Shown here piece by piece: positions 1-11,347 of a DNA stretch of 64,000 bases. The notes beneath the pieces are model-generated. The model was not told the origin of the DNA and did not search any database. It saw only the letters and a list, made by a program, of their open reading frames with translations. Position 1 is the first letter of the stretch, and each line of letters begins with the position of its first letter. This DNA is from Alkalimonas sp. (GTDB lineage Bacteria > Pseudomonadota > Gammaproteobacteria > Enterobacterales > Alteromonadaceae). The stretch is from positions 21,759 through 85,758 of the forward strand of contig NZ_JAFIFQ010000008.1 of NCBI RefSeq assembly GCF_020831925.1, read 5' to 3'. Made by a program: the position numbers and the translations under genes.

Positions 1-1
1 T

Positions 2-154
2 TTTGTGGTCAAAGTATTTCATGGTGAAGGTTTTGAGGATTACTTGAAAGCAATCCGTCAGGTCTTTACCACAGTAAAATCACGAAAGCCGGACTCATCG
101 CGCTCCCGCTCCCGTGAAGCCTACATAGTGGCAACAGGTTTCAAGTCGCAGTAG
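2..154 (+). CDS. rlmE: 23S rRNA (uridine-2'-O)-methyltransferase RlmE (FtsJ), C-terminal fragment, 5' truncated by window edge
   Basis: Open frame from base 2: [50 protein letters not shown]; typical RlmE C-terminus immediately upstream of ftsH. Confidence 0.88.
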   Translation, partial: FVVKVFHGEGFEDYLKAIRQVFTTVKSRKPDSSRSRSREAYIVATGFKSQ

Positions 155-194
155 TGGCCTGATTAAATTTAACGGCAAGTAAGAGGTTACAACC

Positions 195-2123
195 TTGAGT
201 GATATGGCTAAAAATCTTATCGTTTGGCTGGTGATCGCCGTCGTTTTGATGTCGATTTTTAATAGCTTTGGTCCTGGTGACAGTTCTGAGCGAATGACCA
301 GTTACGATCAGTTTCTAAAGCAGGTTGAGCAGCGTCAGATCCGCGAAGTCCAGATCGAACGCTCTGGCGTGATCAGTGGTGTCAGCCGCAACGGCGATCG
401 TTTTGAGACCGTCATCCCTGGTGGGTACGACAGCAAGTTAATTGACGATTTGTACAAGCATGACGTGCGTATTGTTGGTAAGCCGCCGGAAGAAGGCAGC
501 TGGCTGGCAACCATCTTTATCTCATGGTTCCCCATGCTGCTGTTGATTGGCGTGTGGATTTTCTTTATGCGCCAGATGCAGGGCGGCGGCGGCAAAGGTG
601 CTATGTCCTTTGGTAAAAGCAAAGCCAAATTGATGGGTGAAGATCAAATCAAAACCACCTTTGTCGATGTGGCAGGTTGCGATGAAGCCAAAGAAGAAGT
701 GAGCGAGTTGGTCGATTATCTGCGCGATCCGTCCCGTTTTCAGAAGTTAGGCGGCAAAATCCCAACAGGTATTTTGATGGTAGGTCCTCCAGGTACGGGT
801 AAAACGCTATTAGCCAAGGCGATAGCTGGTGAAGCCAAGGTGCCATTCTTTACCATTTCTGGCTCGGACTTCGTCGAAATGTTTGTCGGTGTAGGTGCTT
901 CCCGGGTACGGGATATGTTCGACCAGGCCAAAAAGGCTGCCCCGTGCATTATCTTTATTGATGAGATTGATGCGGTCGGTCGCCAGCGTGGAGCAGGTTT
1001 AGGCGGTGGTCACGATGAGCGTGAGCAAACCTTGAACCAGATGCTGGTTGAAATGGATGGATTTGATGGCAACGAAGGCATTATCGTCATTGCCGCCACC
1101 AACCGTCCGGATGTGTTGGACCCTGCTTTATTACGCCCAGGCCGTTTTGACCGTCAGGTCGTAGTCGGCTTGCCGGATGTGAAAGGCCGTGAGCAAATTT
1201 TGAAAGTTCACATGCGTAAAGTGCCGCTTGGTGAAGATGTGGATCCTTCGGTCATTGCCCGCGGTACCCCTGGTTTTTCTGGCGCTGATTTGGCCAACCT
1301 GGTGAACGAAGCGGCCTTATTTGCAGCCCGAGGCAACCGCCGTACCGTGTCGATGGACGAGTTTGAGAAAGCCAAAGACAAAATCATGATGGGCGCAGAG
1401 CGTCGCTCCATGGTGATGACCGAAAAAGACAAAGAAATGACTGCCTATCATGAAGCTGGTCATGCCATTGTCGGTCGTCTGGTGCCTGAGCATGATCCGG
1501 TGTACAAGGTGAGTATTATTCCTCGCGGCCGTGCTCTAGGGGTCACTATGTACCTGCCAGAGCGGGATCGGGTAAGCTACAGCAAACAACAGCTGGAAAG
1601 CATGATCAGCTCTCTGTTTGGTGGCCGTATTGCCGAAGATGTTATTTACGGTTCTGAAATGGTCACCACCGGTGCTTCGAATGATATTGAACGCGCCACT
1701 GATCTGGCCCGTAAAATGGTCACTCAGTGGGGCTTCTCAGAGAAGCTTGGCCCGTTGTTGTACGCCGACGAAGACGGTGAAGTATTCCTAGGCCGCTCTG
1801 TCAGCAAAAACAAACATATGTCGGAAGAAACGGTGAAGGCGATTGATGCTGAAATCCGTAACTTCATTGATCGCAATTATGAGCGTGCCTACAGTCTGAT
1901 TAAAGACAATATGGATATTCTGCACTCGATGAAAGATGCATTAATGAAGTATGAAACCATCGATGCCCGTCAGATTGACGATCTGATGGAGCGCCGGCCA
2001 GTTCGTGACCCGGAAAACTGGGAGCCACGTGACAAAGGCGATAAAGGCAGCTCCAGTGATGACTCGGGAGCAGAGGAGCCGGTAGGCCCCAATGCAGAAC
2101 CATCCGAAGGCAAGCTGCACTAA
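195..2123 (+). CDS. ftsH: ATP-dependent zinc metalloprotease FtsH
   Basis: 642 aa; Walker [12 protein letters not shown] region, HEAGH zinc site, two N-terminal TMs; TTG start at 195 (ATG at 204 is an alternative). Confidence 0.98.
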   Translation: MSDMAKNLIVWLVIAVVLMSIFNSFGPGDSSERMTSYDQFLKQVEQRQIREVQIERSGVISGVSRNGDRFETVIPGGYDSKLIDDLYKHDVRIVGKPPEEGSWLATIFISWFPMLLLIGVWIFFMRQMQGGGGKGAMSFGKSKAKLMGEDQIKTTFVDVAGCDEAKEEVSELVDYLRDPSRFQKLGGKIPTGILMVGPPGTGKTLLAKAIAGEAKVPFFTISGSDFVEMFVGVGASRVRDMFDQAKKAAPCIIFIDEIDAVGRQRGAGLGGGHDEREQTLNQMLVEMDGFDGNEGIIVIAATNRPDVLDPALLRPGRFDRQVVVGLPDVKGREQILKVHMRKVPLGEDVDPSVIARGTPGFSGADLANLVNEAALFAARGNRRTVSMDEFEKAKDKIMMGAERRSMVMTEKDKEMTAYHEAGHAIVGRLVPEHDPVYKVSIIPRGRALGVTMYLPERDRVSYSKQQLESMISSLFGGRIAEDVIYGSEMVTTGASNDIERATDLARKMVTQWGFSEKLGPLLYADEDGEVFLGRSVSKNKHMSEETVKAIDAEIRNFIDRNYERAYSLIKDNMDILHSMKDALMKYETIDARQIDDLMERRPVRDPENWEPRDKGDKGSSSDDSGAEEPVGPNAEPSEGKLH

Positions 2124-2136
2124 TTGTTCGATGATT

Positions 2137-2164
2137 GAAAAAACCCGGCTTGCCGGGTTTTTTT
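2137..2164 (+). terminator. Rho-independent terminator after ftsH
   Basis: aaaaaacccggcttgccgggttttttt: GC-rich hairpin followed by T-tract. Confidence 0.85.
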
Positions 2165-2191
2165 CTGGGCTGATTAACCTGAGACTTTGTC

Positions 2192-3031
2192 ATGCAACTA
2201 ACCTTACCACGTCAGCGCACGCTGGATTTAGCCCGTCCGAAAGTGATGGGTATTTTAAATGTAACCCCAGATTCTTTTTCCGATGGCGGCCAATTTGAAC
2301 GGTTGGATAGTGCACTTTATCAGGCCGAGCACATGCTGCAACAAGGAGCCACTATCCTGGATATTGGCGGTGAGTCTACCCGGCCCGGTTCGGAGCCCGT
2401 GCCACTGCAACAGGAGCTAGACCGGGTGCTGCCGGTGATAGAAGCCATCCGCAGTCGCTTTGATTGTGTGCTTTCCATTGATACCAGCAAAGCGGCTGTC
2501 ATGTCAGCTGCCGTTCAGGCGGGTGCCGATATGATCAATGATGTCTATGCGTTGCGTGCTGATGGGGCTTTGGTCGCTGCCGCAGCCGCCGGAGTACCAG
2601 TTTGCTTGATGCACATGCTGGGCGAACCAAAAACTATGCAACAACAGCCAGAGTACCGTGATGTAACCGCCGAAGTGTTGGATTTTATGCAGCAGCGCAT
2701 TGATGCCTGTCTGGCCACCGGCATAGCACGGGAGCAGTTGCTGTTAGACCCAGGCTTTGGTTTTGGCAAAACGCTGGCGCAAAACTACCAGCTTCTGCAG
2801 CAGCTGGAACAGTGGCAGGTATTTCGGCTGCCTTTATTGGTAGGTATGTCGCGCAAATCCATGGTCGGCAACTTGTTGGGATTGCCGGTGACAGAGCGAT
2901 TGGCAGGCAGTCTGGCCTGTGCCACAATAGCCGCCATTAAAGGAGCCCATATAATCCGGGTACATGACGTAAAAGCGACGGCAGATGTGTTGGCCGTGCT
3001 GGACGCCACCCTTCATGGAGTTAAGGAATGA
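2192..3031 (+). CDS. folP: Dihydropteroate synthase
   Basis: [14 protein letters not shown] and [11 protein letters not shown] motifs. Confidence 0.97.
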   Translation: MQLTLPRQRTLDLARPKVMGILNVTPDSFSDGGQFERLDSALYQAEHMLQQGATILDIGGESTRPGSEPVPLQQELDRVLPVIEAIRSRFDCVLSIDTSKAAVMSAAVQAGADMINDVYALRADGALVAAAAAGVPVCLMHMLGEPKTMQQQPEYRDVTAEVLDFMQQRIDACLATGIAREQLLLDPGFGFGKTLAQNYQLLQQLEQWQVFRLPLLVGMSRKSMVGNLLGLPVTERLAGSLACATIAAIKGAHIIRVHDVKATADVLAVLDATLHGVKE

Positions 3032-4362
3032 GCAGAAAGTATTTTGGTACCGATGGAGTGCGCGGCAAGGTAGGTGATTTTCCAATTACCCCAGAATTTG
3101 CCATGAAATTAGGCTGGGCCGCTGGTCGGGTGCTGTCAAAAAGCGGCACTCGTAAGGTGTTGATTGGTAAAGATACCCGTATTTCCGGTTATTTATTGGA
3201 AACTGCATTAGAAGCTGGTCTGGTTGCTGCAGGTATTGATGTGCGCTTGTTAGGGCCCATGCCCACCCCGGCTGTGGCTTATTTGACTCGTACGTTTCGA
3301 GCTGAAGCCGGTATTGTGATCAGTGCTTCGCACAACCCTTATTACGACAATGGCATTAAGTTTTTCTCGGCTGATGGTACCAAGTTACCGGATGAGGTCG
3401 AGTTGGCCATTGAAAACGAACTGGAACAACCAATGCTCTGTGTGCCATCCGAGCAGCTGGGTAAAGCGGTGCGGGTAGACGATGCAGCCGGACGCTACAT
3501 TGAGTTTTGTAAAAGCCACTTACCAAACCATATGTCATTAAAAGGCTTCCGTTTGGTATTGGATTGCGCCCATGGCGCCACCTACCATATCGCACCGAAT
3601 GTGTTTCGGGAGTTAGGTGCCGAGGTAACGGTAATAGGTGCCAGTCCGGATGGTCTTAATATTAATGCCGACTGTGGTGCCACGCACACCTTGCCTTTGC
3701 AGGAGAAGGTGGTTGAGATGAAAGCTGACCTGGGTATTGCTTACGATGGCGATGGTGATCGGGTGATGATGGTCGATCACTCTGGACGTGTCATTGATGG
3801 CGATGAAATTGTTTACATCATCGCGCGTGCTGCGCAAAAGCAAAAGCGTTTGCATGGCGGTGTGGTCGGCACTCAGATGAGCAATATGGGCCTTGAGTTA
3901 GCACTGGCTGAGCTGAAGATCCCTTTCTTGCGCAGCAAGGTAGGTGACCGCTACGTGATGGAGTTGCTGCGTGAGCATGACTGGCGCATTGGTGGTGAAA
4001 ATTCAGGCCATGTGCTGAACCTTGATCACACCTGTACCGGCGATGGTATTATTGCCTCCTTGCAGGTGATGACAGCGATGATTCAGGAGCAGCAGAGCCT
4101 GGCCGAAATCAGCCAGGGCATGACAAAGTTGCCACAAGTGCTGGTCAATGTGAAATTTGAGAAAGGCACGGCACCACTGGAAAAGCAAAACGTCAAGCAG
4201 GCTATTGCCGATGTGGAAGCAAGGCTTGGTAACAAAGGCCGGGTTTTAATCCGTAAGTCAGGCACTGAGCCGCTGATTCGCGTGATGGTGGAAGGTGAAG
4301 TGCGCACGGAAGTCGAAGCCTTTGCTGAGGCCATTGCCAATGCGGTAAAAATCGCCAGTTAA
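3028..4362 (+). CDS. glmM: Phosphoglucosamine mutase
   Basis: [10 protein letters not shown]-terminus, SASHNP catalytic serine loop, DGDGDR metal site; 4-bp overlap with folP. Confidence 0.98.
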   Translation: MSRKYFGTDGVRGKVGDFPITPEFAMKLGWAAGRVLSKSGTRKVLIGKDTRISGYLLETALEAGLVAAGIDVRLLGPMPTPAVAYLTRTFRAEAGIVISASHNPYYDNGIKFFSADGTKLPDEVELAIENELEQPMLCVPSEQLGKAVRVDDAAGRYIEFCKSHLPNHMSLKGFRLVLDCAHGATYHIAPNVFRELGAEVTVIGASPDGLNINADCGATHTLPLQEKVVEMKADLGIAYDGDGDRVMMVDHSGRVIDGDEIVYIIARAAQKQKRLHGGVVGTQMSNMGLELALAELKIPFLRSKVGDRYVMELLREHDWRIGGENSGHVLNLDHTCTGDGIIASLQVMTAMIQEQQSLAEISQGMTKLPQVLVNVKFEKGTAPLEKQNVKQAIADVEARLGNKGRVLIRKSGTEPLIRVMVEGEVRTEVEAFAEAIANAVKIAS

Positions 4363-4440
4363 CGGTGATAAGTTGCAACAAACTTGAGATAGCGGCTGGC
4401 ATTGGGTACTATCTGGCCGCAGCAATAACAAGGAACAGGC

Positions 4441-5184
4441 ATGACAATCCGCAAGCCATTGGTGGCAGCCAACTGGAAAATGAATGGCAGTGATGCTTTG
4501 GCTCGGGAACTCACAGCGGCCCTGGCTACCGTCAATTTAGCCGACGTGGATGTCTTGGTATGTCCGCCAGCGACCCTGTTGCATACTCTGGCAAGCACTG
4601 AGCATTGTTTGTTAGGGGCGCAGAATCTAAGTCAATATACCTCGGGTGCTTACACAGGTGAGCTGAGTGCGAGCCTACTGGCAGAAGCTGGGGTTCGTTT
4701 CGTCTTGGTAGGGCATTCTGAGCGTCGCACCCTGTTCGCTGAAAGCGATCAGGTACTGGCAGAAAAAATGCAGCAAGCCATCACGCATGGCCTGACACCG
4801 GTGTATTGCATCGGTGAAAATTTACAGCAGCGTCAGCAAGAAAAAACCGGGCAGGTGCTTGCGAAACAATTGGCTGCGGTGTATGCTTCGCATCCCGAAT
4901 TCATCGCCAAATCGGTGATTGCTTACGAGCCGGTTTGGGCTATAGGCACGGGTGAAGCGGCAACGCCGGAGCAGGCCCAGCAAGCCCATGCAGAAGTTCG
5001 TCAACAGCTGGCACAGTACGATAGCAAAGCCGCTGCGACAGTCAGAATTTTGTATGGTGGTAGCGTCAACAGCAAGAATGCCACAGAGTTGTTTGGCCAG
5101 ACGGATATCGATGGTGGCTTGGTCGGTGGTGCCAGCCTGAATGCTGAAGAATTTTTACACATTTGCCAAAGTGCAAAGGGTTAA
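4441..5184 (+). CDS. tpiA: Triosephosphate isomerase
   Basis: AANWKMNG, VGHSERR, AYEPVWAIGTG motifs. Confidence 0.98.
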   Translation: MTIRKPLVAANWKMNGSDALARELTAALATVNLADVDVLVCPPATLLHTLASTEHCLLGAQNLSQYTSGAYTGELSASLLAEAGVRFVLVGHSERRTLFAESDQVLAEKMQQAITHGLTPVYCIGENLQQRQQEKTGQVLAKQLAAVYASHPEFIAKSVIAYEPVWAIGTGEAATPEQAQQAHAEVRQQLAQYDSKAAATVRILYGGSVNSKNATELFGQTDIDGGLVGGASLNAEEFLHICQSAKG

Positions 5185-5190
5185 CGAATT

Positions 5191-5517
5191 ATGTTTGAAG
5201 TCTTTATGGTAATGTATTTGTTGGTAGCTCTATCGTTGATCGGGTTGATCCTGATCCAGCACGGTAAAGGCGCTGACATGGGTGCCGCTTTTGGTGCCGG
5301 TGCTTCCTCTACAGTTTTTGGCTCTGCGGGCAAAGGTAACTTTCTTACCAAAACCACAACAGTCCTTGCTGTCGTTTTCTTTGTTCTGAGTATTGTGCTG
5401 GGCCGTTATACAGCGGGTCAAAGCAGCCAGGTGGATGCATGGCAGGATTTGTCGGTACCTATGACAGAATCTGTACCGACATTGCCTACTGAGAACGAGA
5501 TCCCGTTCGGTAATTAA
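5191..5517 (+). CDS. secG: Preprotein translocase subunit SecG
   Basis: 108 aa, two TMs, LIQHGKGADMGAAFGAGASSTVFGS motif. Confidence 0.96.
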   Translation: MFEVFMVMYLLVALSLIGLILIQHGKGADMGAAFGAGASSTVFGSAGKGNFLTKTTTVLAVVFFVLSIVLGRYTAGQSSQVDAWQDLSVPMTESVPTLPTENEIPFGN

Positions 5518-5530
5518 TCCGAACACATCT

Positions 5531-5615
5531 GCCGAGGTGGTGAAATTGGTAGACACGCTATCTTGAGGGGGTAGTGTCTTCGGACGTGCGGGTTCAAGTC
5601 CCGCTCTCGGCACCA
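5531..5615 (+). tRNA. leuU: tRNA-Leu (GAG)
   Basis: 85-nt cloverleaf with long variable arm, GAG anticodon loop CTTGAGG, T-loop GGTTCAAGTCC, encoded CCA. Confidence 0.93.
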
Positions 5616-5699
5616 AATTGCAACAGCAAGAGCCGGCATAAAATGCCATAGCCCTTGCGGTACTAACCTCACAGCTATATAATAGTTGCCAATTACGGA

Positions 5700-5776
<77 letters not shown>

Positions 5777-5804
5777 AATTTGTTGTGTGTCTGGTTATTA
5801 AGAA

Positions 5805-5866
5805 AGCGCCCTCGGGCTCCTCTTTATGACCACGGGGCGAAGGTCTCAATCCGGCTCCCGCAACCA
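5805..5866 (+). pseudogene. Decayed 3' portion of a second initiator tRNA copy
   Basis: 20-nt identity (aatccggctcccgcaaccaa at 5758-5777 and 5848-5867) plus degraded anticodon/variable region (ctcgggctcc...gaaggtct). Confidence 0.6.
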
Positions 5867-5871
5867 ATTTC

Positions 5872-5908
5872 GTCAAATTTAAAATTTTTTTATAATTTTA
5901 AATTTGAC
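5872..5908. other. AT-rich perfect inverted repeat (15-bp arms, 7-nt loop)
   Basis: gtcaaatttaaaatt-tttttat-aattttaaatttgac. Confidence 0.85.
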
Positions 5909-6013
5909 CAATTCACAGTCACCGAACTGTGGAGCGATCGTCAGTAGTGATGCTCGCCACGATTAATTCAGCATTGATTTTGGCGATAAATCAGTGCTTT
6001 CGGATAGTAAATT

Positions 6014-6038
6014 CGCCCCGCTTGTTCGGGGCGTTTTT
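6014..6038 (+). terminator. Rho-independent terminator 1 between tRNA-fMet and rimP
   Basis: cgccccgcttgttcggggcgttttt. Confidence 0.85.
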
Positions 6039-6061
6039 ATATCTGCAAACTGAGTTTGTGG

Positions 6062-6085
6062 AATGGGCGTTTCGCCCATTTTTTA
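6062..6085 (+). terminator. Rho-independent terminator 2 between tRNA-fMet and rimP
   Basis: aatgggcgtttcgcccattttttat. Confidence 0.8.
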
Positions 6086-6141
6086 TTTAACACCTGTAGC
6101 TGGCGCGAAATCGATTTCGGCCGGTGGCTCTGGAGGTTTTC

Positions 6142-6597
6142 TTGGCGAAGCAGGAACAGCAGTTAATCGAGTTGTTAGCACCTACGGTGTCGGCAGCTGG
6201 TTTCGAATTGCTTGGTATTGAAGTTTTGCGTGCAGGCAAGCATTCCACTGTGCGCCTGTACATTGATCATCCGGATGGGGTAACCGTTGAACACTGCGCC
6301 AACATCAGTCGCGAAGTCGGTGCCATTTTGGATGTTGAAGATCCAATTTCACATGAGTATATGCTGGAAGTATCGTCGCCTGGTTTGGACAGGCCCTTAT
6401 TCACGCCTGAGCATTTTGCCAGAGCCGTAGGTGAGAAAGTCGATGTCAAGCTGGCCATTCCCCAGGATGGGCGTCGTAAATTCAAAGGCATCTTGCAGGC
6501 AATTGAGCAGGATATGCTGGTGATAGAAATCGATGGCAAGCAGTTTCGTTTGCTGATGGATAACGTTGAAAAGGCAAATATTGTACCTGTGTTCTGA
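6142..6597 (+). CDS. rimP: Ribosome maturation factor RimP
   Basis: RimP fold sequence (LLGIEVLR.., [12 protein letters not shown]). TTG start at 6142 preferred because SD tggagg lies at 6131-6136; the ORF track's GTG is at 6124. Confidence 0.93.
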   Translation: MAKQEQQLIELLAPTVSAAGFELLGIEVLRAGKHSTVRLYIDHPDGVTVEHCANISREVGAILDVEDPISHEYMLEVSSPGLDRPLFTPEHFARAVGEKVDVKLAIPQDGRRKFKGILQAIEQDMLVIEIDGKQFRLLMDNVEKANIVPVF

Positions 6598-6629
6598 TTG
6601 CAGACAGGTCCAACAGAGGCAGCAAGAAA

Positions 6630-8126
6630 ATGGCAAAAGAAATTTTATTGGTTGTTGATGCGGTTTCAAATGAAAAGTCCGTGCCGAGAGAGAAAATCTT
6701 TGAAGCACTGGAATACGCACTGGCCGCCGCCACTAAAAAGAAGAACGAAGGCGATATTGAAGTTCGTGTCAGTATTGATCGTAAAACCGGCTCTTTTGAT
6801 ACCTTCCGTCGTTGGGAAGTGGTACCGGATGATCAACCGATTGAGCATCCTTATCGGGAAATTACCTTATCGGCAGCTCAGTATGAGCAGCCGGAGCTGA
6901 ATGTTGGCGATTACGTGGAAGAGCAAATTGAGTCCATCGTGTTCGATCGCATTACTACCCAGATGGCAAAGCAGGTCATCGTACAAAAAGTGCGGGAAGC
7001 CGAGCGCTCCCAGGTGGTGGAAGCTTATTTGGATCAGGTCGGTGAACTGGTCACTGGTGTGGTGAAAAAGGCCAACCGCGATAACATCATCGTCGATCTT
7101 GGCAACAATGCAGAGGCCATTCTGACACGTGAGCATATGCTGCCACGTGAAACTTACCGGACAGGCGATCGCTTGCGGGCCTTGTTGTTTGAAGTAAAAC
7201 CGGAAGCGCGCGGTGCTCAGCTGTTCTTAAGCCGAACCCGCCCTGAAATGCTGATTGAATTATTCCGCATTGAAGTACCTGAAATCGGTGAAGAAATGAT
7301 TGAACTGCGTGGCGCCGCCCGTGATCCGGGTTCACGTGCAAAAATCGCGGTGAAAACCAATGACCGTCGAATCGACCCAGTCGGTGCATGTGTTGGTATG
7401 CGTGGCTCCCGCGTCCAGGCTGTATCGGGTGAGTTGGGCGGCGAGCGGGTGGATATCGTGCTGTACGATGACAACGATGCACAGTTTGTTATTAATGCCA
7501 TGGCACCGGCTGAAGTAGCTTCCATCGTGGTTGATGAAGATGCGCACTCAATGGATATCGCCGTCGAAGAAGGCAACCTGGCGATGGCCATCGGCCGAAA
7601 TGGCCAGAATATCCGTCTTGCCAGCCAACTGACCGGTTGGGAACTGAACGTGATGACGGTCGAAGACATGCAGAAGAAGCATCAGGAAGAGGCCAGCAAG
7701 GTGATTGATCTCTTTACCAGCACGCTGGAAATTGATGAAGACTTTGCTTCCGTACTGGTAGATGAAGGTTTCTCCACGTTGGAAGAAATCGCCTATGTAC
7801 CGGTCTCTGAACTCTTGTCCATCGATGGGTTTGATGAAGAGATTGTTGAAGAATTACGTAACCGAGCTAAAGCCTACCTGACCACTCAGGCACTGGCGTC
7901 TGAAGAGTCGCTGGAAGGTGCTAAGCCATCCGACGCATTGCTGGCACTGGAAGGTTTGGATACCCATACCGCCTATGTGCTCGCCAGCAAAGGTGTGGTT
8001 ACATTGGATGATTTGGCCGAGCAGGGCGTTGATGACCTGCTGGATTTAGCCGAAATGAAGGAAGATCAGGCTGCTGCCCTGATTATGGCTGCCAGAAATA
8101 TTGTCTGGTTCAGCGAAGAAAATTAA
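6630..8126 (+). CDS. nusA: Transcription termination/antitermination protein NusA
   Basis: 498 aa with S1, KH ([14 protein letters not shown]) and C-terminal acidic repeats. Confidence 0.98.
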   Translation: MAKEILLVVDAVSNEKSVPREKIFEALEYALAAATKKKNEGDIEVRVSIDRKTGSFDTFRRWEVVPDDQPIEHPYREITLSAAQYEQPELNVGDYVEEQIESIVFDRITTQMAKQVIVQKVREAERSQVVEAYLDQVGELVTGVVKKANRDNIIVDLGNNAEAILTREHMLPRETYRTGDRLRALLFEVKPEARGAQLFLSRTRPEMLIELFRIEVPEIGEEMIELRGAARDPGSRAKIAVKTNDRRIDPVGACVGMRGSRVQAVSGELGGERVDIVLYDDNDAQFVINAMAPAEVASIVVDEDAHSMDIAVEEGNLAMAIGRNGQNIRLASQLTGWELNVMTVEDMQKKHQEEASKVIDLFTSTLEIDEDFASVLVDEGFSTLEEIAYVPVSELLSIDGFDEEIVEELRNRAKAYLTTQALASEESLEGAKPSDALLALEGLDTHTAYVLASKGVVTLDDLAEQGVDDLLDLAEMKEDQAAALIMAARNIVWFSEEN

Positions 8127-8151
8127 TGGATCAACGGAGGTAACAACGTAT

Positions 8152-10833
8152 ATGGCAGATGTCACCATAGAAAAGCTCGCCACAGATGTAAACACAACTG
8201 TTGATCGCTTAGTACAACAATTTGCAGACGCCGGGATCAGCAAGACTGCTGGTGCCATGGTCACTGAAGACGAAAAACGTACCTTGCTGCAGCATTTAAG
8301 CCGCCAGCATGGTGCCGAGGCGGCGACGCCTTCCAAGCTGACGTTAAAGCGGAAAGAAAAAAGTACGCTGAGCATTCAGGCTGGAGCCGGTCGCAGTCGT
8401 GAAGTGACGGTGGAAGTTCGTAAGCAAAAAACCTACATCAAAAAGCCGATGCTGGATGAAGCTACCTTAAAAGCGCAGGAAGAAGCGCGGCTGGCTGAAG
8501 AAAAAGCCAAAGCCGAAGCTGAGCGCGCCGAGCGTGAGCGTCAAGAAGCACAACGCAAAGCAAAAGCGGAAGCCGATCGCCGGGCCAAAGAAGAGGCCGA
8601 GCGTAAAGCTGCTGAAGCTAAGCGTAAAGATGAGCAGAAAAAAGATGATCCGGAAGAAGCAGCCCGTCGCGCTGCCCGTGAAGAAGCACGCAAAGAAGCT
8701 GAGCGCTTAAAGCAACAGCAAGAAGCCGAAGCGTTGCGTAAGCTGGAAGAAGAAGCGCGCAAGCAAGCGGAAGAAGCCAAGCGTTTGGCCGAAGAGAATC
8801 GTGAGCGTTGGGAGCAGGAAGAAAAAGCCAAAGGGACCGAAGATGGCGATTATCACCTGACCAGCAATGAATTTGCCAAGCAAGCCGAAGACGAAGTCGA
8901 TGCACGCGAAGAGCGCGCTGGCCGTCGTGGTGTAGCTGCGAAGAAAGTGGCGCCGGCCAAAGGCAAGAAGAAAGATGATCGCAACGATCGCGAAGCCTTT
9001 AACCGTGCCAACAAGCACAGCAAGAAAAAGAAAACCCCGTCCAGCATGCAGCATGGTTTCAACAAGCCAGCCCAGCCGGTCGAGCGTGAAGTGCGGATTG
9101 GTGAAACCATTACGGTAGCCGAGCTGGCTGCCAAAATGGCGGTGAAAGCAACCGAAGTGATCAAAACCATGATGAAAATGGGTGCTATGGCGACCATTAA
9201 CCAGGTGATTGATCAGGAAACGGCGGCCATTGTCTGTGAAGAAATGGGCCACAAGTTCGTGCTGACCAAAGAAAATGAGCTGGAACAAGCGGTGATGTCA
9301 GAGCGGGGCGAGACCGGTGAGCTGGAGCCTCGTGCCCCGGTGGTAACCGTGATGGGCCACGTTGACCATGGTAAAACCTCCTTACTGGATTACATCCGTA
9401 AAGCCAAAGTCGCCGATGGCGAAGCCGGTGGTATTACCCAGCATATCGGTGCTTACCATGTGGATACCGACCGCGGTATGGTGACGTTCCTGGATACCCC
9501 AGGTCACGCTGCTTTCACCTCGATGCGGGCACGTGGTGCCAAAGCGACTGATATCGTTATTCTGGTGGTTGCCGCCGATGATGGCGTGATGCCGCAAACC
9601 AAAGAAGCAATCCAGCATGCTAAGGCTGCCGGTGTGCCTTTGATTGTTGCCATCAACAAAATGGATAAGCCAGAAGCCGATCCGGATCGGGTGCGCAATG
9701 AATTGTCGCAGTACGATGTTATTTCGGAAGAGTGGGGCGGTGATACCCAGTTCGTACCAGTGTCTGCCAAAGCAGGTAGCGGTATTGATCAGCTGTTGGA
9801 TGCGGTGCTTGATTTGGCCGAAATTCAGGAGCTGACTGCTGTTCGCGCTGGTCTGGCTCGTGGCGTCGTGATTGAATCCCGTCTGGATAAAGGCCGTGGT
9901 CCGGTCGCGTCCATCCTGGTGCAGGAAGGTACGCTGAATCAGGGCGATGTGGTGCTTTGTGGTTTCGAGTACGGCAAAGTCCGCGCCATGCGCGATGAGA
10001 ATGGCCGTAACGTCAGCGAAGCTGGCCCGTCCATTCCGGTCGAAATCCTTGGTCTGTCCGGTGTACCGCAGGCAGGTGATGAAGTCACCGTCGTGAAAGA
10101 CGAGCGTAAAGCCCGTGAAGTTGCTTTGTACCGTCAGGGCAAGTTCCGCGAAGTGAAACTGGCACGTCAGCAAAAAGCCAAGCTGGAAAATATGTTTGCC
10201 AACATGGCCGAAGGCGATGTGTCCGAACTGAACATCGTGCTGAAAGCCGATGTTCAGGGCTCGGTGGAAGCCATCACCGAATCGCTTGGCAAGCTGTCTA
10301 CTGATGAAGTGAAAATCAAAATCATCGGCAGTGGCGTCGGTGGTATTACCGAGACCGACGTTAGCCTGGCAGCTGCATCACAAGCCATCATTATCGGCTT
10401 TAACGTCCGTGCGGATGCCTCAGCACGTCGTATCGTCGAAGACGAAGGCTTGGATCTGCGTTACTACGGCATCATCTATGAGCTGTTGGACGAAGTGAAG
10501 CAGGCGATGACCGGTATGCTGGCGCCTGAGTTCAAACAGCAAATCATTGGTTTGGCACAAGTACGTGATGTATTCCGCTCACCGAAGTTTGGCGCTATTG
10601 CCGGCTGTATCGTCAGTGAAGGCGTGATCAAGCGCAATGCCCCTATCCGGGTACTGCGTGATAACGTGGTGATCTACGAAGGCGAGCTGGAGTCACTGCG
10701 TCGCTTTAAAGACGACGTCAACGAAGTCCGTAACGGCTTCGAGTGTGGTATCGGTGTGAAGAACTACAACGATGTCCGCGAAGGCGATCAAATCGAAGTC
10801 TTTGAGGTGGTTCAGGTCGAACGTACGCTGTAA
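8152..10833 (+). CDS. infB: Translation initiation factor IF-2
   Basis: [24 protein letters not shown] motifs; charged AEK/R-rich N-terminal helix; ATG 8152 preceded by acggagg. Confidence 0.98.
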   Translation: MADVTIEKLATDVNTTVDRLVQQFADAGISKTAGAMVTEDEKRTLLQHLSRQHGAEAATPSKLTLKRKEKSTLSIQAGAGRSREVTVEVRKQKTYIKKPMLDEATLKAQEEARLAEEKAKAEAERAERERQEAQRKAKAEADRRAKEEAERKAAEAKRKDEQKKDDPEEAARRAAREEARKEAERLKQQQEAEALRKLEEEARKQAEEAKRLAEENRERWEQEEKAKGTEDGDYHLTSNEFAKQAEDEVDAREERAGRRGVAAKKVAPAKGKKKDDRNDREAFNRANKHSKKKKTPSSMQHGFNKPAQPVEREVRIGETITVAELAAKMAVKATEVIKTMMKMGAMATINQVIDQETAAIVCEEMGHKFVLTKENELEQAVMSERGETGELEPRAPVVTVMGHVDHGKTSLLDYIRKAKVADGEAGGITQHIGAYHVDTDRGMVTFLDTPGHAAFTSMRARGAKATDIVILVVAADDGVMPQTKEAIQHAKAAGVPLIVAINKMDKPEADPDRVRNELSQYDVISEEWGGDTQFVPVSAKAGSGIDQLLDAVLDLAEIQELTAVRAGLARGVVIESRLDKGRGPVASILVQEGTLNQGDVVLCGFEYGKVRAMRDENGRNVSEAGPSIPVEILGLSGVPQAGDEVTVVKDERKAREVALYRQGKFREVKLARQQKAKLENMFANMAEGDVSELNIVLKADVQGSVEAITESLGKLSTDEVKIKIIGSGVGGITETDVSLAAASQAIIIGFNVRADASARRIVEDEGLDLRYYGIIYELLDEVKQAMTGMLAPEFKQQIIGLAQVRDVFRSPKFGAIAGCIVSEGVIKRNAPIRVLRDNVVIYEGELESLRRFKDDVNEVRNGFECGIGVKNYNDVREGDQIEVFEVVQVERTL

Positions 10834-10903
10834 TCCGACCGCTTATCAGACACCATCAGGGACTAAGGTTGCTGATGGTGTTTGTTTTTCTAAAGGAAAA
10901 AAG

Positions 10904-11347
10904 ATGGCACATAAAGAGTTTTCCCGTGTCGACCGGCTGTCACAACAGCTGCAAAAAGAGCTGGCGGTGATCCTACAGCGTGAAATTAAAGATCCACGGC
11001 TGCACCATATGATTACGGTGTCGCAGGTGGATGTATCGCGCGATTTATCCTACGCCAAAATTTACGTCACTTTTCTTGGCCTGGAACAGGACAAGGTGAA
11101 AGACAACCTGAAGATCCTAAACGATGCCAAAGGCTTTATCCGTGGCCTGATTGGCAAGCGGATTCAGACCCGTATCGTGCCGCAGGTGCAGTTTTACTAC
11201 GACAGCACGCTGGACGAAGGCATTCGCCTGACAGCCCTGGTAGAATCCGCCCGTCGCGCTGATGAAGCCAAGCGCCCGGCCGGCTCCACAGATGATGCGT
11301 CAGATCACGACACTGATAACGGTACTGAGTCCGACAAGCAGGATTAA
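10904..11347 (+). CDS. rbfA: 30S ribosome-binding factor RbfA
   Basis: EFSRVDRLSQQLQKELAVILQREIKDPRL; ATG 10904 preceded by aaaggaaaa. Confidence 0.96.
   Translation: MAHKEFSRVDRLSQQLQKELAVILQREIKDPRLHHMITVSQVDVSRDLSYAKIYVTFLGLEQDKVKDNLKILNDAKGFIRGLIGKRIQTRIVPQVQFYYDSTLDEGIRLTALVESARRADEAKRPAGSTDDASDHDTDNGTESDKQD

Noticed and set aside
8460-8830. Repetitive purine-rich stretch that could look like a DNA repeat
   Set aside because: It is the AEK/R-rich helical N-terminal region of IF-2; repeats are imperfect and codon-driven
8707-9288. 193-aa ORF antisense to infB
   Set aside because: Shadow ORF opposite the codon-biased, charged IF-2 N-terminal region
9382-10173. 263-aa ORF antisense to infB
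   Set aside because: Shadow ORF; opposite strand encodes conserved IF-2 G-domain
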